From Fibrobacter sp. (GTDB taxonomy: Bacteria; Fibrobacterota; Fibrobacteria; Fibrobacterales; Fibrobacteraceae): 64,000 nt of DNA. The position numbers and the translations under genes are program-made. Within the stretch, counting starts at the first letter, position 1, and every line of letters starts with the position of its first letter. Below, piece after piece: positions 53,514 through 61,556 of the stretch. Under the pieces are notes generated by a model, which had not been told where the DNA came from, searched no databases, and worked only from the letters and a program-made list of their open reading frames with translations. Where the stretch lies: contig JAKSIG010000009.1 in NCBI GenBank assembly GCA_024398955.1, positions 1 to 64,000 of the forward strand, given 5' to 3'.

Positions 53514-53747
53514 TTATTTGATGGTCCAGCAGGATTCTCGCGCCTGCCATTCCGCCTTGAGTCCAAATGCGGCCGCGATCTCGATTACAGTCTGTTTCTG
53601 GACCGCTACGGCACTCAAAAGCTCACGCTGGTACTTGCGATACTCCGCGCTGGAGCTGTTCTCGGCGGTCTTGCGAAGTTCCACCGATTTTTGCTCATAA
53701 CCCCAGAGCGCCTTGAGCAGCACCTTCTTGACTTCTTCAATTTCCAT
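53514..53747 (-). CDS. Small early protein
   Basis: A 77-residue helical protein. ATG 53747 is chosen since AGGGA is six bases away; the ATG at 53753 touches it. Sequence MEIEEVKKVLLKALWGYEQK then KYQRELLSAVAVQKQTVIEI is amphipathic helix; no family recognised. Confidence 0.5.
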   Translation of the reverse strand: MEIEEVKKVLLKALWGYEQKSVELRKTAENSSSAEYRKYQRELLSAVAVQKQTVIEIAAAFGLKAEWQARESCWTIK

Positions 53748-53768
53748 TTTCATTCCCTGTTTAAAAAT

Positions 53769-53785
53769 ACCTAACTTGATTAGGT
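53769..53785. promoter_or_regulatory. Inverted repeat operator candidate in the early region
   Basis: ACCTAA (53769-53774), CTTGA, TTAGGT (53780-53785), in the leader of the 53747 gene. It shares CCTAA...TTAGG and flanking A/T-runs with the site at 40326-40349. Confidence 0.4.
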
Positions 53786-53796
53786 TTTTCAAGTAA

Positions 53797-53845
53797 TAAA
53801 AAAGGAGGAATCGAAACAGCCCTGTACTAGGCCTCCGATTCCTCC
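53797..53845 (-). terminator. Terminator after the acidic early gene
   Basis: On the minus strand GGAGGAATCG (53845-53836) pairs perfectly with CGATTCCTCC (53813-53804), followed by a seven-base T-run. The upstream arm lies in the end of the coding region. Confidence 0.8.
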
Positions 53846-54249
53846 AGTTCTTCTTCGGATTCCTCGGATTCTTCAATCGCGCTGTCGATCAATTCCTCCA
53901 GTTCCTCCATGGCCTTTTCAATTCCCTCGTCCAGCAAATAGCAACGGATCGTCACGTCAGCCCATTCGGCGCCCTTCGCGATGGCGTCACACTCGCAACA
54001 GAACTCGCTCATGGCTTCGCCAAGCAGGTCCCAGTTACCAGCAAGATTCTGTTCCGCTTCATAGGAGGAAAAAGTATAGGAACCGGAAGCATTGCCTGTG
54101 ACGGAATCGTCAATCCAGAACGCGTCATGGAACTTTTCAGTCAACGTTTCCTTCGACATTCCCTTCACTTCATCCTTATGGTAATCCAGATATTCCTTGA
54201 TGGCGGTTTCACAATCTTCTTTGATGGCGTCGTGGTAATTGTAGCTCAT
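53827..54249 (-). CDS. Acidic early protein
   Basis: A 140-residue strongly acidic protein. N-terminus MSYNYHDAIKEDCETAIKEY, a middle with CCEC (near residue 85), and a C-terminus almost wholly of Glu, Ser and Leu (ELIDSAIEESEESEEELEES). The charge suggests a DNA mimic or chaperone-like role, but this is speculation; family not recognised. Confidence 0.6.
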   Translation of the reverse strand: MSYNYHDAIKEDCETAIKEYLDYHKDEVKGMSKETLTEKFHDAFWIDDSVTGNASGSYTFSSYEAEQNLAGNWDLLGEAMSEFCCECDAIAKGAEWADVTIRCYLLDEGIEKAMEELEELIDSAIEESEESEEELEESEA

Positions 54250-54280
54250 GGTTTGGAATCCTTATTTTCAATGGTGATTT

Positions 54281-54703
54281 TTAAGCGATTGCGGCCTGGT
54301 ATTTTTCCAGGATGCAATTTTCGATGTGTTCACGAAGCTGGCGGGTAATGGGCTGGGCGATACAGCGGAAATCCTCGCCCTTGTAGAACGGATCGTTCGG
54401 ATAGCCAACAAAAAGACCGTTTTCACCGTCCATAATGCGCAAGCCGCGAAGCATGAGCTGGTCATTGAAAACAACAGTTGCAAGGCCCTTCATGTGGCCC
54501 ATGCTGGGGCCTTCCTTGAAGGGGAAAACCTGCACGTTCGTGACTGCCAGACAGTCAAAGACGTTTGCTGCGTTTTCTTTTTGGGACTGTTCATGAACCT
54601 TCGCGCGAAGCATTTCAACTTCGCTTTCCAGTTCTTCGATGGTTCGATTTGCACCCTTGATTTCTTCCTTGAGGGTTTCAATCTGCTTCTGTTCGTTATT
54701 CAT
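54281..54703 (-). CDS. SpoVG-like DNA-binding protein
   Basis: A 140-residue protein from ATG 54703 (AAAAGGAAA site). After an N-terminal coiled coil (EQKQIETLKEEIKGANRTIE) the domain VTNVQVFPFKEG...LATVVFNDQLMLRGLRIMDG and GLFVGYPN...EDFRCIAQPITRQLRE follows the SpoVG fold, a site-specific DNA-binding protein also common in phages and plasmids of anaerobes. It may regulate the early operon. Confidence 0.7.
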   Translation of the reverse strand: MNNEQKQIETLKEEIKGANRTIEELESEVEMLRAKVHEQSQKENAANVFDCLAVTNVQVFPFKEGPSMGHMKGLATVVFNDQLMLRGLRIMDGENGLFVGYPNDPFYKGEDFRCIAQPITRQLREHIENCILEKYQAAIA

Positions 54704-54759
54704 GATTTTTCCTTTTTTAGGGTTTGTGGTTAAAAGAAAGGCCTGCCGATCAGCAGGTC

Positions 54760-54945
54760 CTAAATGATGTAGGCCGGGTGAGCCTTGTGGTCGGTTCCGC
54801 CAAGGTAGCGTTTGACCCATTCAATAGCAGCCTTCTTGCTGCTAGCTACGTCAACAGTCACGCTCCAGGTTCTGGGTTCCCCGTTAAACTTGTAGGCGAC
54901 GTTGTAGTACCTAAACTCGCCCTTATTTGTCTTTCTTGTATTCAT
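54760..54945 (-). CDS. Small early protein, first gene of the early operon
   Basis: A 61-residue protein, MNTRKTNKGEFRYYNVAYKF then RTWSVTVDVASSKKAAIEWV; compact alpha/beta sequence with basic N-terminus. Family not recognised. Promoter elements lie directly upstream. Confidence 0.5.
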   Translation of the reverse strand: MNTRKTNKGEFRYYNVAYKFNGEPRTWSVTVDVASSKKAAIEWVKRYLGGTDHKAHPAYII

Positions 54946-54980
54946 TTGAACCAGCCTTGTTTGCTCATTTGTACACTACA

Positions 54981-55008
54981 AATCTACATAACCGCACAGC
55001 CGTGTCAA
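54981..55008 (-). promoter_or_regulatory. Early-operon promoter
   Basis: Minus strand TTGACA (55008-55003) and TAGATT (54986-54981) with a 16-base spacer, about 35 bases ahead of the first early gene. Confidence 0.55.
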
Positions 55009-55071
55009 GACGCAAATCAAGAAAAATTCAAATATTTTTCATTTTCTTTCAATTTTTATTGTTCAATAGAC

Positions 55072-55106
55072 AAAAAAAAGAGCCATAGACGGATAGTCTA
55101 TAGCCC
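55072..55106 (-). terminator. Integrase terminator
   Basis: On the minus strand GGGCTATAGAC (55106-55096), loop TATCC, GTCTATGGCTC (55090-55080), then eight T; separates integrase from the early operon. Confidence 0.85.
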
Positions 55107-55127
55107 TTTCACGATTTCCGCAAGGTT

Positions 55128-56216
55128 CTAAATCTTGGGAACCAGTTCGACAGCCTTGCGCTTGCCCTCATCCAGCACCTTTGTGTAGATTTGGGTAGTC
55201 TTGACGTTGGTGTGGCCAAGAATCTTGCTAACGGTATAAAGGTCCGCCCCATAGGAAAGCATCAATGTTGCACAAGTATGGCGGGAACAGTGAAAGGTAA
55301 TGTGCTTCTTTATGCCAGACAGTTCAACGAGCTTCGCCAACTTTTCATCCGCATGGCATGATCTACCAGGAATGGCGTCAAAAATTCGATCTTCGTCTTG
55401 AACGTTTTCGTTTCTTTGCGGAATAAATTGCAAAGCGTTTTGCGAAAGAGGAATACGAACTTCCTCCTTCGTTTTCATCTGTTCCGTAATCAAAATACCG
55501 TCTTGAATGTCGCCCCATTTTGCCTTATAAATATCGCTATAACGAAGTCCCGTAAAACAACCGAAAAGAAAAGCGTCCTTTATCATGAACCAGCGCCTTG
55601 CTGCAGAAGCGCCACATTTCTCAACAGGAGGTTCTACAGCCATGAATTGCTTTATTTCATCCAGCGTCAAGAAAACCTTATTACCAGGTTTTGGCGATGG
55701 AACAACACCAGAAAAATCCGGGAGCTGAGGAATAAGACCTTCCTTGAAAGCTTGTCGCATGGCCAACTTAAGAAACGCACCGTTTGAGTTTTGTGCGTTT
55801 TGAGAACAGTCTCCCCAAGCATCTCGAATGATCTTTGAAAGGCAGGCCCTATCAACAGAAGCGAGCATTATCTTATTCGGAATACGTTTCGCAGCCGACG
55901 TAAAAGATCGAACGGTATTTTTCACTTTATATCGACTTGCAACTTCCAAAGCATAATCTCTAAATGAGATGCTGGTTGCTTCAAATTTCTTGACAGCGAT
56001 TCCTGCTTCTATGGCAATCAGCTCTTCCATTTTCTTGGCCTTGAGTTGTTGGGCCAAACGCATTGTAGTTGCATTTTGAACTTTATCTTTTCCAAGATAG
56101 AGTCCTAAAAATTCGCGTTCCCTTTTGCCATGAAAGAACCAATCCAGATATAGGGACTGGCCTCCATTTTTCATGGTACGCTTTCTCAAATTGACTGTTT
56201 CACGAACCTTACTCAT
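55128..56216 (-). CDS. Tyrosine recombinase integrase
   Basis: A 362-residue integrase. ATG 56216 follows GGGGAGG. The N-terminal arm-binding part has LRKRTMKNGGQSLYLDWF and REREFLGLYL, in the style of integrases of Bacteroidetes/Fibrobacter phages. The catalytic domain shows Arg in FGCFTGLRYSDIYKAKW, Lys in QMKTKEEVRIPLS, HxxR in ITFHCSRHTCATLML, His in ILGHTNVKTTQIY and Tyr in the same string. It integrates and, with an unidentified excisionase, excises the prophage. It marks the right end of the element. Confidence 0.93.
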   Translation of the reverse strand: MSKVRETVNLRKRTMKNGGQSLYLDWFFHGKREREFLGLYLGKDKVQNATTMRLAQQLKAKKMEELIAIEAGIAVKKFEATSISFRDYALEVASRYKVKNTVRSFTSAAKRIPNKIMLASVDRACLSKIIRDAWGDCSQNAQNSNGAFLKLAMRQAFKEGLIPQLPDFSGVVPSPKPGNKVFLTLDEIKQFMAVEPPVEKCGASAARRWFMIKDAFLFGCFTGLRYSDIYKAKWGDIQDGILITEQMKTKEEVRIPLSQNALQFIPQRNENVQDEDRIFDAIPGRSCHADEKLAKLVELSGIKKHITFHCSRHTCATLMLSYGADLYTVSKILGHTNVKTTQIYTKVLDEGKRKAVELVPKI

Positions 56217-56374
56217 AGACCTCCCCGGCGATCCTCGGGTGCCAGTCAAGTGACGCTCGAGTGACGGTTTCAGTCCAAAAGTAACACTACAAAAGCAAAA
56301 TTGAAAGAGGCAATTTTACAAAAATTGTCGTTTTTCGCTCAATTTAGGCGTTTTTGAGTTTGTGTAGGTTTTTG

Positions 56375-56707
56375 TCAGCGCTTGGGATTATAATTGTTCA
56401 TTAAGACCATGGCGACAGCTACACACAACATAATCACGCTTCCAACAATAACTTGTTGCTTATGGTCGTATTCACGTTTGACATAGCTTGGATTTTCTTC
56501 GTTCAGCTCCTGCAGAGTCGGCCCTTGGGCAAGCTTGGTCGAGTCGATTCCGTACACTTCCGCGATTTCTTCGTCGGTCATGTTCAGCGTATTCACGTAA
56601 GCGGAATCATACTGGTCCAGCTTGTCTGCGGCACTTGAAACCGCCGGCGTCAGTACAACGCAGGCGATTGCAAAAACGAGAATGCCGAGCGCACGATTCT
56701 GTGTCAT
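56375..56707 (-). CDS. Small exported/membrane protein
   Basis: A 110-residue host-type protein. Residues 1-26 form a signal-like segment (ALGILVFAIACVVLTPAVSSA), a soluble part follows (LNMTDEEIAEVYGIDST), and residues about 86-103 are a membrane helix (VIVGSVIMLCVAVAMVL) with a short basic tail. The start codon lies inside a palindromic repeat and lacks a ribosome site, so the real start could be further in. Its 3' end abuts the prophage right boundary. Family not recognised. Confidence 0.55.
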   Translation of the reverse strand: MTQNRALGILVFAIACVVLTPAVSSAADKLDQYDSAYVNTLNMTDEEIAEVYGIDSTKLAQGPTLQELNEENPSYVKREYDHKQQVIVGSVIMLCVAVAMVLMNNYNPKR

Positions 56708-56757
56708 TGCGAGGAGCGACGCCTATCCCGGACTAGATCCGGGATGGCAATCCAGCC
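56703..56757. repeat. Palindromic interspersed-repeat-like element
   Basis: GTCATTGCGAGGAGCG at the left and GGCAATCCA at the right, with a perfect internal palindrome ATCCCGGA...TCCGGGAT (56726-56746 region). The ATTGCGAG...GCAATCC ends are typical of short interspersed repeats in several bacterial phyla. It may also act as terminator between gatB and its neighbour. Confidence 0.5.
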
Positions 56758-56761
56758 ATGC

Positions 56762-58216
56762 TTATTCAGCAGCCAGCTTGTCGAGAATTTCGTTCACCAT
56801 GCCCGGGTTGGCCTTACCGCCAGACTTGCGCATGGTCATACCCACGAGGAAGCCCTTCAGTGCAACCTTACCGGCCTTGAATTCGGCGAACTGAGCGGCG
56901 TTGGCGGCACAGACTTCGCGGACGATTGCTTCGATAGCGCCAGTGTCAGCCACCTGGACCAAGCCCTTTTCCTTAACGATGTCTGCAGGATCCTTGCCGG
57001 TTTCGAACATGTCGGCAAACACGGTCTTTGCAATCTTACCGTTGATGGTCTTGTCTTCGATGAGGTTCACCAGGGCGCAGAGCTGTTCCGGCTTGATCTT
57101 CAGGTCAGCGAGGCCACCTTCCAGATCCTTCATCTTGGCCAGGAGTTCGGTAATGACCCAGTTGGCGAGAACCTTGCCGTTCTTGCAGTTCTTGGAAGCG
57201 GTATCGAACCAGTCGCTGATGTCGCGGTCGTCGGTCAGAACCTGTGCGTCGTATTCGGACACGCCAAGGTCATTCATGAAGCGGGCACGGCGGGCATCCG
57301 GCAGTTCCGGAAGGGTGCGGCGGATTTCTTCCACGAAGGCAGGATCGGTAACAAGACGTACCATGTCCGGTTCCGGGAAGTACTTATAGTCATGAGCGTC
57401 TTCCTTAGAGCGGATGACGATGGTCTTGTCGGCGTTGGGGTCGTAACGCTTGGTGCACTGTTCCACTTCCTTGCCTGCGTCCAGAGTGGCGGACTGCAGG
57501 TAGTATTCGGCGTTCAAAGCCTTTTCAAGGTTGGTGAAGCTGTTCAAGTTCTTGATTTCTGCACGGGTGCCGAAAGGAGCGTCTTCGGAAGCGCGCAGAG
57601 AAATGTTACCGTCGCAGCGCATGTTGCCGTTTTCCATGTTGGCGTTGGAGACGCGGGTGTATTCAAGAGTCTGCTTGATCTTCTTGAGAACCAGAACCGC
57701 TTCTTCCGGGCTACGGATGTCCGGTTCCGTGACGATTTCGCAAAGCGGAGTACCGCAGCGGTTTGCATCGAAGTGAGAATCGGTGGGGCTCATGTCGTGA
57801 ATCAGCTTACCGGCGTCTTCTTCCATGTGAATACGGGTAATGCCCACGCGCTTCTTGGTACCGTCGGCCTTGATGATTTCAAGCCAGCCGTTCTTGCAGA
57901 TGGGATGGTCATAAACCGGAAGACCGCCAGTCTGGGTAATCTGATAACCCTTGGGAAGGTCCGGATAGAAATAGTTCTTACGAGTCCACATGGCGTTCAA
58001 ATCGATTTCGCAGTTCAGGGCGAGACCCAGGCGGATGGCGTATTCCACAGCCTTCTTGTTGGGAACAGGCATGGCACCGGGCATACCCAGGCAAACCGGG
58101 CAAACGTGCTTGTTGGGGCTGGTGTTCACTTCAATTTCGCAACCGCAGAACATCTTAGTCTTGGTAGCGAGCTGGCAATGGATTTCGAGACCAATAACGG
58201 TAGAGTAGTTAGGCAT
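56762..58216 (-). CDS. gatB: Aspartyl/glutamyl-tRNA amidotransferase subunit B
   Basis: A 484-residue GatB of usual length, GGAG before the start. MPNYSTVIGLEIHCQLATKT and FCGCEIEVNTSPNKHVCPVC LGMPG region hold the signature and zinc cysteines; NYFYPDLPKGYQITQTGGLP is the kinase-like ATP/tRNA site; the C-terminal YqeY-like tail ends in GGKANPGMVNEILDKL. It amidates Glu-tRNA(Gln) and/or Asp-tRNA(Asn) in the cytoplasm with GatA and GatC, whose genes are not in the window. Confidence 0.97.
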   Translation of the reverse strand: MPNYSTVIGLEIHCQLATKTKMFCGCEIEVNTSPNKHVCPVCLGMPGAMPVPNKKAVEYAIRLGLALNCEIDLNAMWTRKNYFYPDLPKGYQITQTGGLPVYDHPICKNGWLEIIKADGTKKRVGITRIHMEEDAGKLIHDMSPTDSHFDANRCGTPLCEIVTEPDIRSPEEAVLVLKKIKQTLEYTRVSNANMENGNMRCDGNISLRASEDAPFGTRAEIKNLNSFTNLEKALNAEYYLQSATLDAGKEVEQCTKRYDPNADKTIVIRSKEDAHDYKYFPEPDMVRLVTDPAFVEEIRRTLPELPDARRARFMNDLGVSEYDAQVLTDDRDISDWFDTASKNCKNGKVLANWVITELLAKMKDLEGGLADLKIKPEQLCALVNLIEDKTINGKIAKTVFADMFETGKDPADIVKEKGLVQVADTGAIEAIVREVCAANAAQFAEFKAGKVALKGFLVGMTMRKSGGKANPGMVNEILDKLAAE

Positions 58217-58277
58217 ATTAACTCCAATAAATTTTTACGAACTAAATGTAGAAAAGAACCGCAATTCTTATAAAGAA

Positions 58278-58311
58278 CAAAAAGAAAAACAAGCCTTTAC
58301 GCAGGCCTGTT
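58278..58311 (-). terminator. Terminator after the PIN gene
   Basis: On the minus strand AACAGGCCT and AGGCTTGTT form a stem with one G-T pair, followed by TTTCTTTTTG. Confidence 0.55.
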
Positions 58312-58342
58312 TGACGGTTTGTTAAAAATTAAGGATTCCGTA

Positions 58343-58792
58343 CTAGACTTCGTCCAGCGTCACCACTGGGATATCAGTTGCGCTTGCATAGTTCGCATTT
58401 TCGGTCAAGATACAATCCGCACCGTTCACGAAGGCCGTAGCCAGACGCAGGGAATCAGCCTCGGTCAACTTGTGGTTCGTTCGGGCTGCAACAGCATAAA
58501 GTTCTGCAGCCTTCACAGCAATTTCGCCATTGACTTCACACAGTTTGACATTGGAAGAATGCTCAAAAAACTCGCGGTACTGGCGAGCAAGAACACCCTC
58601 CCCCGCAACACAAGCCTTTTGGGACAGTTCGTACAAGGTAATGCTAGACGCAAGCAGAGTCACATTCTTTTCGTAAGCATAGTCCAGCACCGAAGAAACC
58701 ACCGGATAATAATCCGGATGCATCTGGAGTAATCGCACCATGGCGGTCGTATCCAGAAAAAGAACGCGAGACTGCTCTATAAGCTTATTCAT
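58343..58792 (-). CDS. Stand-alone PIN-domain protein (VapC-like)
   Basis: A 149-residue PIN domain ribonuclease-like protein. Acidic residues of the active site are visible: Asp in VLFLDTTAMVRLL, Glu in ITLYELSQKA, Asp in KLTEADSLRLATAFVNGAD, and a final acidic CILTENANY. VapC toxins cleave tRNA or rRNA and normally follow an antitoxin gene. No small antitoxin frame is present upstream, where the secreted protein gene ends 32 bases away, so it is an orphan or has a housekeeping role. Confidence 0.8.
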   Translation of the reverse strand: MNKLIEQSRVLFLDTTAMVRLLQMHPDYYPVVSSVLDYAYEKNVTLLASSITLYELSQKACVAGEGVLARQYREFFEHSSNVKLCEVNGEIAVKAAELYAVAARTNHKLTEADSLRLATAFVNGADCILTENANYASATDIPVVTLDEV

Positions 58793-58824
58793 AAGAATCT
58801 GCAGGCCAGACCGACAGCCTTAGT

Positions 58825-59901
58825 TTATTCGTAAATTTCCATCTGGGCGATATCTTCGCGCATACCAGCACGAACCATCTTGAAGCGTTCTGCCTTGGGG
58901 TAGAAATACCAGAGCATCCATTCGCCGCTCATGTCAGTACGCTTGGTCTTGATGGCAAAGGGCTTTTCGCCTTTGTAGTAGTCGCGCTTGTGAGGAATCA
59001 CATGTTCGAAGGGGCGATAAGTATGAACTTCGTCACCAGCCTTACGTTCAATAAAGCCGTTGCCACCCTTACTCCAGGTGATAGTCACCTTGCCGTTTTC
59101 GTCCTTTTCTTCTTTGCAGGAATCAAAGCCGCTATCGCACCACTTAAACTTCTTATAGGTGAAGGACTGTTCCGGCATATTGAAGGATTCCACAACACGA
59201 CGATTGCCCTTGAATTCGTTGTATTCGCCCGCGAGAGTGTAATTGCCCACATTGTATTCGGTACAGCCCTTCTGAGCAACCTGAACACGACGATTGGCAA
59301 TTGCGACATCAACGGTGCAGCCTTCCTCGCTATAAGTCATGCGACCATGACCGTTAGCTTCTCGCATTTCGATATTGCTGGCTTCCAGTTCGGCTCTACC
59401 GGTTTCGGGACCATTCTGGATGACCACTGTAAATAGACGAGGGTTGGTGGGCGACTTCTTAAGGACCACACGACCAGTAGCTGAGGCGTATTCTCCGCTT
59501 ATATCCAAGGAAGCCTGCTTAAAGCGAGCCAGATCAGCACGTTTGACCCAGACCTGCCCGTACTTACAGTCAATGGGAACAAATTTGGGAGGTTCGGAAG
59601 GAGTCACCAGTTCGTAGTAGACCACCTTCTTCTTGACGGTCTTCATCTTGGGGCGACCTTTCTTGTCTTTCTTGACATTTCCCTTCTTATCCTTCACTTC
59701 CACCTTTTCTTTGACTACGCGAGTCTTCTTGATGGAGTCCTGAGGAATAGGAAGTTCCTTGATCCAGTCATTCAACTGCAGGGCTGCGGAAGGACGGTTT
59801 TCATCGACAACACCGCCATTCTTATTATATACGGATAGGGTTTCTTGCGCAAAACAGAATGCGACGGCAAAAATCAGGGCAAAAAATAAGGAAAACTTCA
59901 A
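58825..59901 (-). CDS. Secreted protein of unknown function
   Basis: A 358-residue exported protein. Residues 1-18 are a signal peptide (FSLFFALIFAVAFCFAQ). Residues 55-95 are a highly basic Lys/Val/Asp segment (EKVEVKDKKGNVKKDKKGRP). The remainder is beta-rich with paired cysteines (WCDSGFDSCKEE; EEGCTVDVAIANRRVQVAQK). No family recognised. The upstream region shares a 142-base divergent gap with the outer-membrane protein gene. Confidence 0.75.
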   Translation of the reverse strand: MKFSLFFALIFAVAFCFAQETLSVYNKNGGVVDENRPSAALQLNDWIKELPIPQDSIKKTRVVKEKVEVKDKKGNVKKDKKGRPKMKTVKKKVVYYELVTPSEPPKFVPIDCKYGQVWVKRADLARFKQASLDISGEYASATGRVVLKKSPTNPRLFTVVIQNGPETGRAELEASNIEMREANGHGRMTYSEEGCTVDVAIANRRVQVAQKGCTEYNVGNYTLAGEYNEFKGNRRVVESFNMPEQSFTYKKFKWCDSGFDSCKEEKDENGKVTITWSKGGNGFIERKAGDEVHTYRPFEHVIPHKRDYYKGEKPFAIKTKRTDMSGEWMLWYFYPKAERFKMVRAGMREDIAQMEIYE

Positions 59902-60043
59902 AATAAACCTCTTTTGGGTCCTAAAGTTAGTTTTTTACACGCTAAAAGAAAGTAAAAACAGCCATTGAAAGTTTTTTTTACCTTACAAACTGAAATTTTT
60001 ACTACAATTTGTGTAGTGGAATTAGTGAAAGGAGTTCCAAATT

Positions 60044-61411
60044 ATGAAGAAAATGTTTTTAGCCTCTTGCGTCCTGGCTGCAGCTACTGCATTTGCACAG
60101 GAAGCTACCCCCGCTGCAGCCCCTGCCGAAGCCGCTCCCGCCGCTGAACAGGCTGCACCTGCTGCCGAAGCTGCTCCCGCCGCTGAAGCCGCAGCACCTG
60201 TTGCCGAAGCAGCCCCTGCAGAAGAAGCCGCACCGGCTGTAGCAGCCGAAGAAGCTGCTCCCGCTGCAGAAGAAGCAGCACCTGTTGCCGAAGCAGCCCC
60301 TGCAGAAGAAGCCGCACCGGCTGTAGCAGCCGAAGAAGCTGCTCCTGCAGAAGAAGTTGCAGCTGCCCCCGCACAGGACCAGCCCAAGAAGAAGAAAAAG
60401 CGTAAGAAGAAAAAGATGATCGAAAGACCGGTTATGCAGATTAACCAGATTGACTTCGACATCAATGCTGACTTCGAATTGGAAGCAGGCAAGGTTTTCT
60501 GGACCAGCGAAGACGACGAAATGGGCGACAACCTGGAAGTCTGGAACGGCGAAGCTAACTTTGCAGTTCTCGCTGAAGCAGACGACTTCAAGGGTAAGAT
60601 CGGCGTTGCATTCTACCCCGGCGACCTGAAGTCTTCTGACGACAACCTCGACAAGAAGATCAAGAAGGAACAGCTCCGTAGCGGTTCTCGCCAGAACGCA
60701 GACGACTACTTCTCTCTGGACGAAGCATGGGCAATGCAGAGCACCGACTACTTCACCTTTAAGGTGGGTCGTTGGGACAACACTGACAAGAGCGGTGACT
60801 ACTTCGGTGGCTACGTTGACGGTTACGTAAACGGCTTCCTCTCTACTCAGGTTGCAGAAAACCAGTTGCAGTTCGGCTTTACCCCGACTGACAACATGAC
60901 CATGAATATCAGCTTCATCAGCAAGTCCGAAAATCTGGACAAGGGCGACCTCCGCGCAGCCTTCAACTTCCATAGTCTCGAAGGTCTCGAAAAGCTGAAG
61001 GTCCAGCTGGCATACCGCAGCAACCTCTTCGATGCTGTTTACGATGCCGATGCTGATATCAAGCATAACATTTCCGCCAAGTTCAATCTGCCCGTTTCCA
61101 AGAGCTTCGACATCTTCGCAGAAGGTGCCCTGATGGATCTCGCTGATGACATGGTCATCCCCGTTACTGGCGGTATCGCATTCTACACTCCGGTTGTTGA
61201 CCGCATCATTCTGGAAGCAGAATATGTTGGCGACCGTGCTGAATATGGCTATGGCGTTAACGCCGGTCAGAAGCACGTGAAGGACGTTCTCGGTGCATTC
61301 TACATCGAAAAGGCTTTCACCGACCGCTTCAGCCTGTCCGCAGGTCTGCATAACTTCGGTTCTACCAAGGACTACATGCTGTCTGGCAACCTTGTCGGAA
61401 GAATTAATTAA
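60044..61411 (+). CDS. Outer-membrane beta-barrel-type protein with Ala/Glu/Pro-rich leader
   Basis: A 455-residue protein with AAAGGAG before the start and a TACAAT box near 60003. Residues 1-19 are a signal peptide (MKKMFLASCVLAAATAFAQ). Residues 20-113 are an Ala/Glu/Pro repeat, then a lysine run (KKKKKRKKKK, 115-124). From 130 the sequence has alternating strands typical of porin-like barrels (INQIDFDINADFELEAGKVF; YFTFKVGRWDNTDKSGDYFG; NQLQFGFTPTDNMTMNISFI) up to LSGNLVGRIN. The repeat-plus-lysine stalk may span the periplasm or bind peptidoglycan. Probably highly expressed, judged by strong codon bias. Confidence 0.7.
   Translation: MKKMFLASCVLAAATAFAQEATPAAAPAEAAPAAEQAAPAAEAAPAAEAAAPVAEAAPAEEAAPAVAAEEAAPAAEEAAPVAEAAPAEEAAPAVAAEEAAPAEEVAAAPAQDQPKKKKKRKKKKMIERPVMQINQIDFDINADFELEAGKVFWTSEDDEMGDNLEVWNGEANFAVLAEADDFKGKIGVAFYPGDLKSSDDNLDKKIKKEQLRSGSRQNADDYFSLDEAWAMQSTDYFTFKVGRWDNTDKSGDYFGGYVDGYVNGFLSTQVAENQLQFGFTPTDNMTMNISFISKSENLDKGDLRAAFNFHSLEGLEKLKVQLAYRSNLFDAVYDADADIKHNISAKFNLPVSKSFDIFAEGALMDLADDMVIPVTGGIAFYTPVVDRIILEAEYVGDRAEYGYGVNAGQKHVKDVLGAFYIEKAFTDRFSLSAGLHNFGSTKDYMLSGNLVGRIN
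60191..60345 (+). repeat. 84-base tandem repeat in the barrel protein leader
   Basis: A 71-base block occurs exactly at 60191-60261 and 60275-60345, period 84 bases (28 codons), encoding PVAEAAPAEEAAPAVAAEEA units. Identity at DNA level implies recent duplication and possible length variation. Confidence 0.8.
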
Positions 61412-61467
61412 GGGACCGCTCGCGTAAATCGTCTGGTTTAAAACTTTCGGTCACGCTAGCTCTCACA

Positions 61468-61501
61468 AAAAATCGCTCGGTATTAAACCGAGCGATTTTT
61501 T
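61468..61501 (+). terminator. Strong terminator after the barrel gene
   Basis: AATCGCTCGG (61471-61480), loop TATTAAA, CCGAGCGATT (61488-61497), then T-run. It lies 60 bases after the stop codon and also has an A-run on the left. Confidence 0.9.
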
Positions 61502-61556
61502 GTTCACTGCAGCGCACTCAACCTTCATCGGGTTTAGAACCTGCGTTCACTTGTTT

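Larger units (their letters stand above)
20305..56374. mobile_element. Integrated contractile-tailed prophage (ends approximate)
   Basis: A continuous block of phage functions: head protease, capsid, connectors, contractile sheath, tube, tape measure, baseplate, fibres, endolysin, DNA-modification operon, terminase, portal, MuF head protein, leftward early genes and a tyrosine integrase at the right end. The right boundary must lie between the integrase start (56216) and the next host gene (stop at 56375). The left boundary is unresolved: 16.8-21.5 kb is AT-rich and may be partly phage cargo. I compared the right-end 150 bases with the left intergenic regions and found no convincing direct repeat, so no att core is claimed. 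Confidence 0.85.

Noticed and set aside
56217..56374. attR core
   Set aside because: Comparison by eye with 16822-17240, 20256-20379 and 21119-21522 gave no direct repeat beyond short AT-rich words; a computed repeat search is needed.
56744..58273. 509-codon plus-strand frame
   Set aside because: Fully antisense to gatB, whose motifs are intact.
60191..60345. CRISPR-like repetition
   Set aside because: The repeats are in frame within a coding region and have no unique spacers.
60059..61351. 430-codon minus-strand frame
   Set aside because: Antisense to the outer-membrane barrel gene; Cys/Gly-rich composition is an artefact of the Ala/Pro codons.
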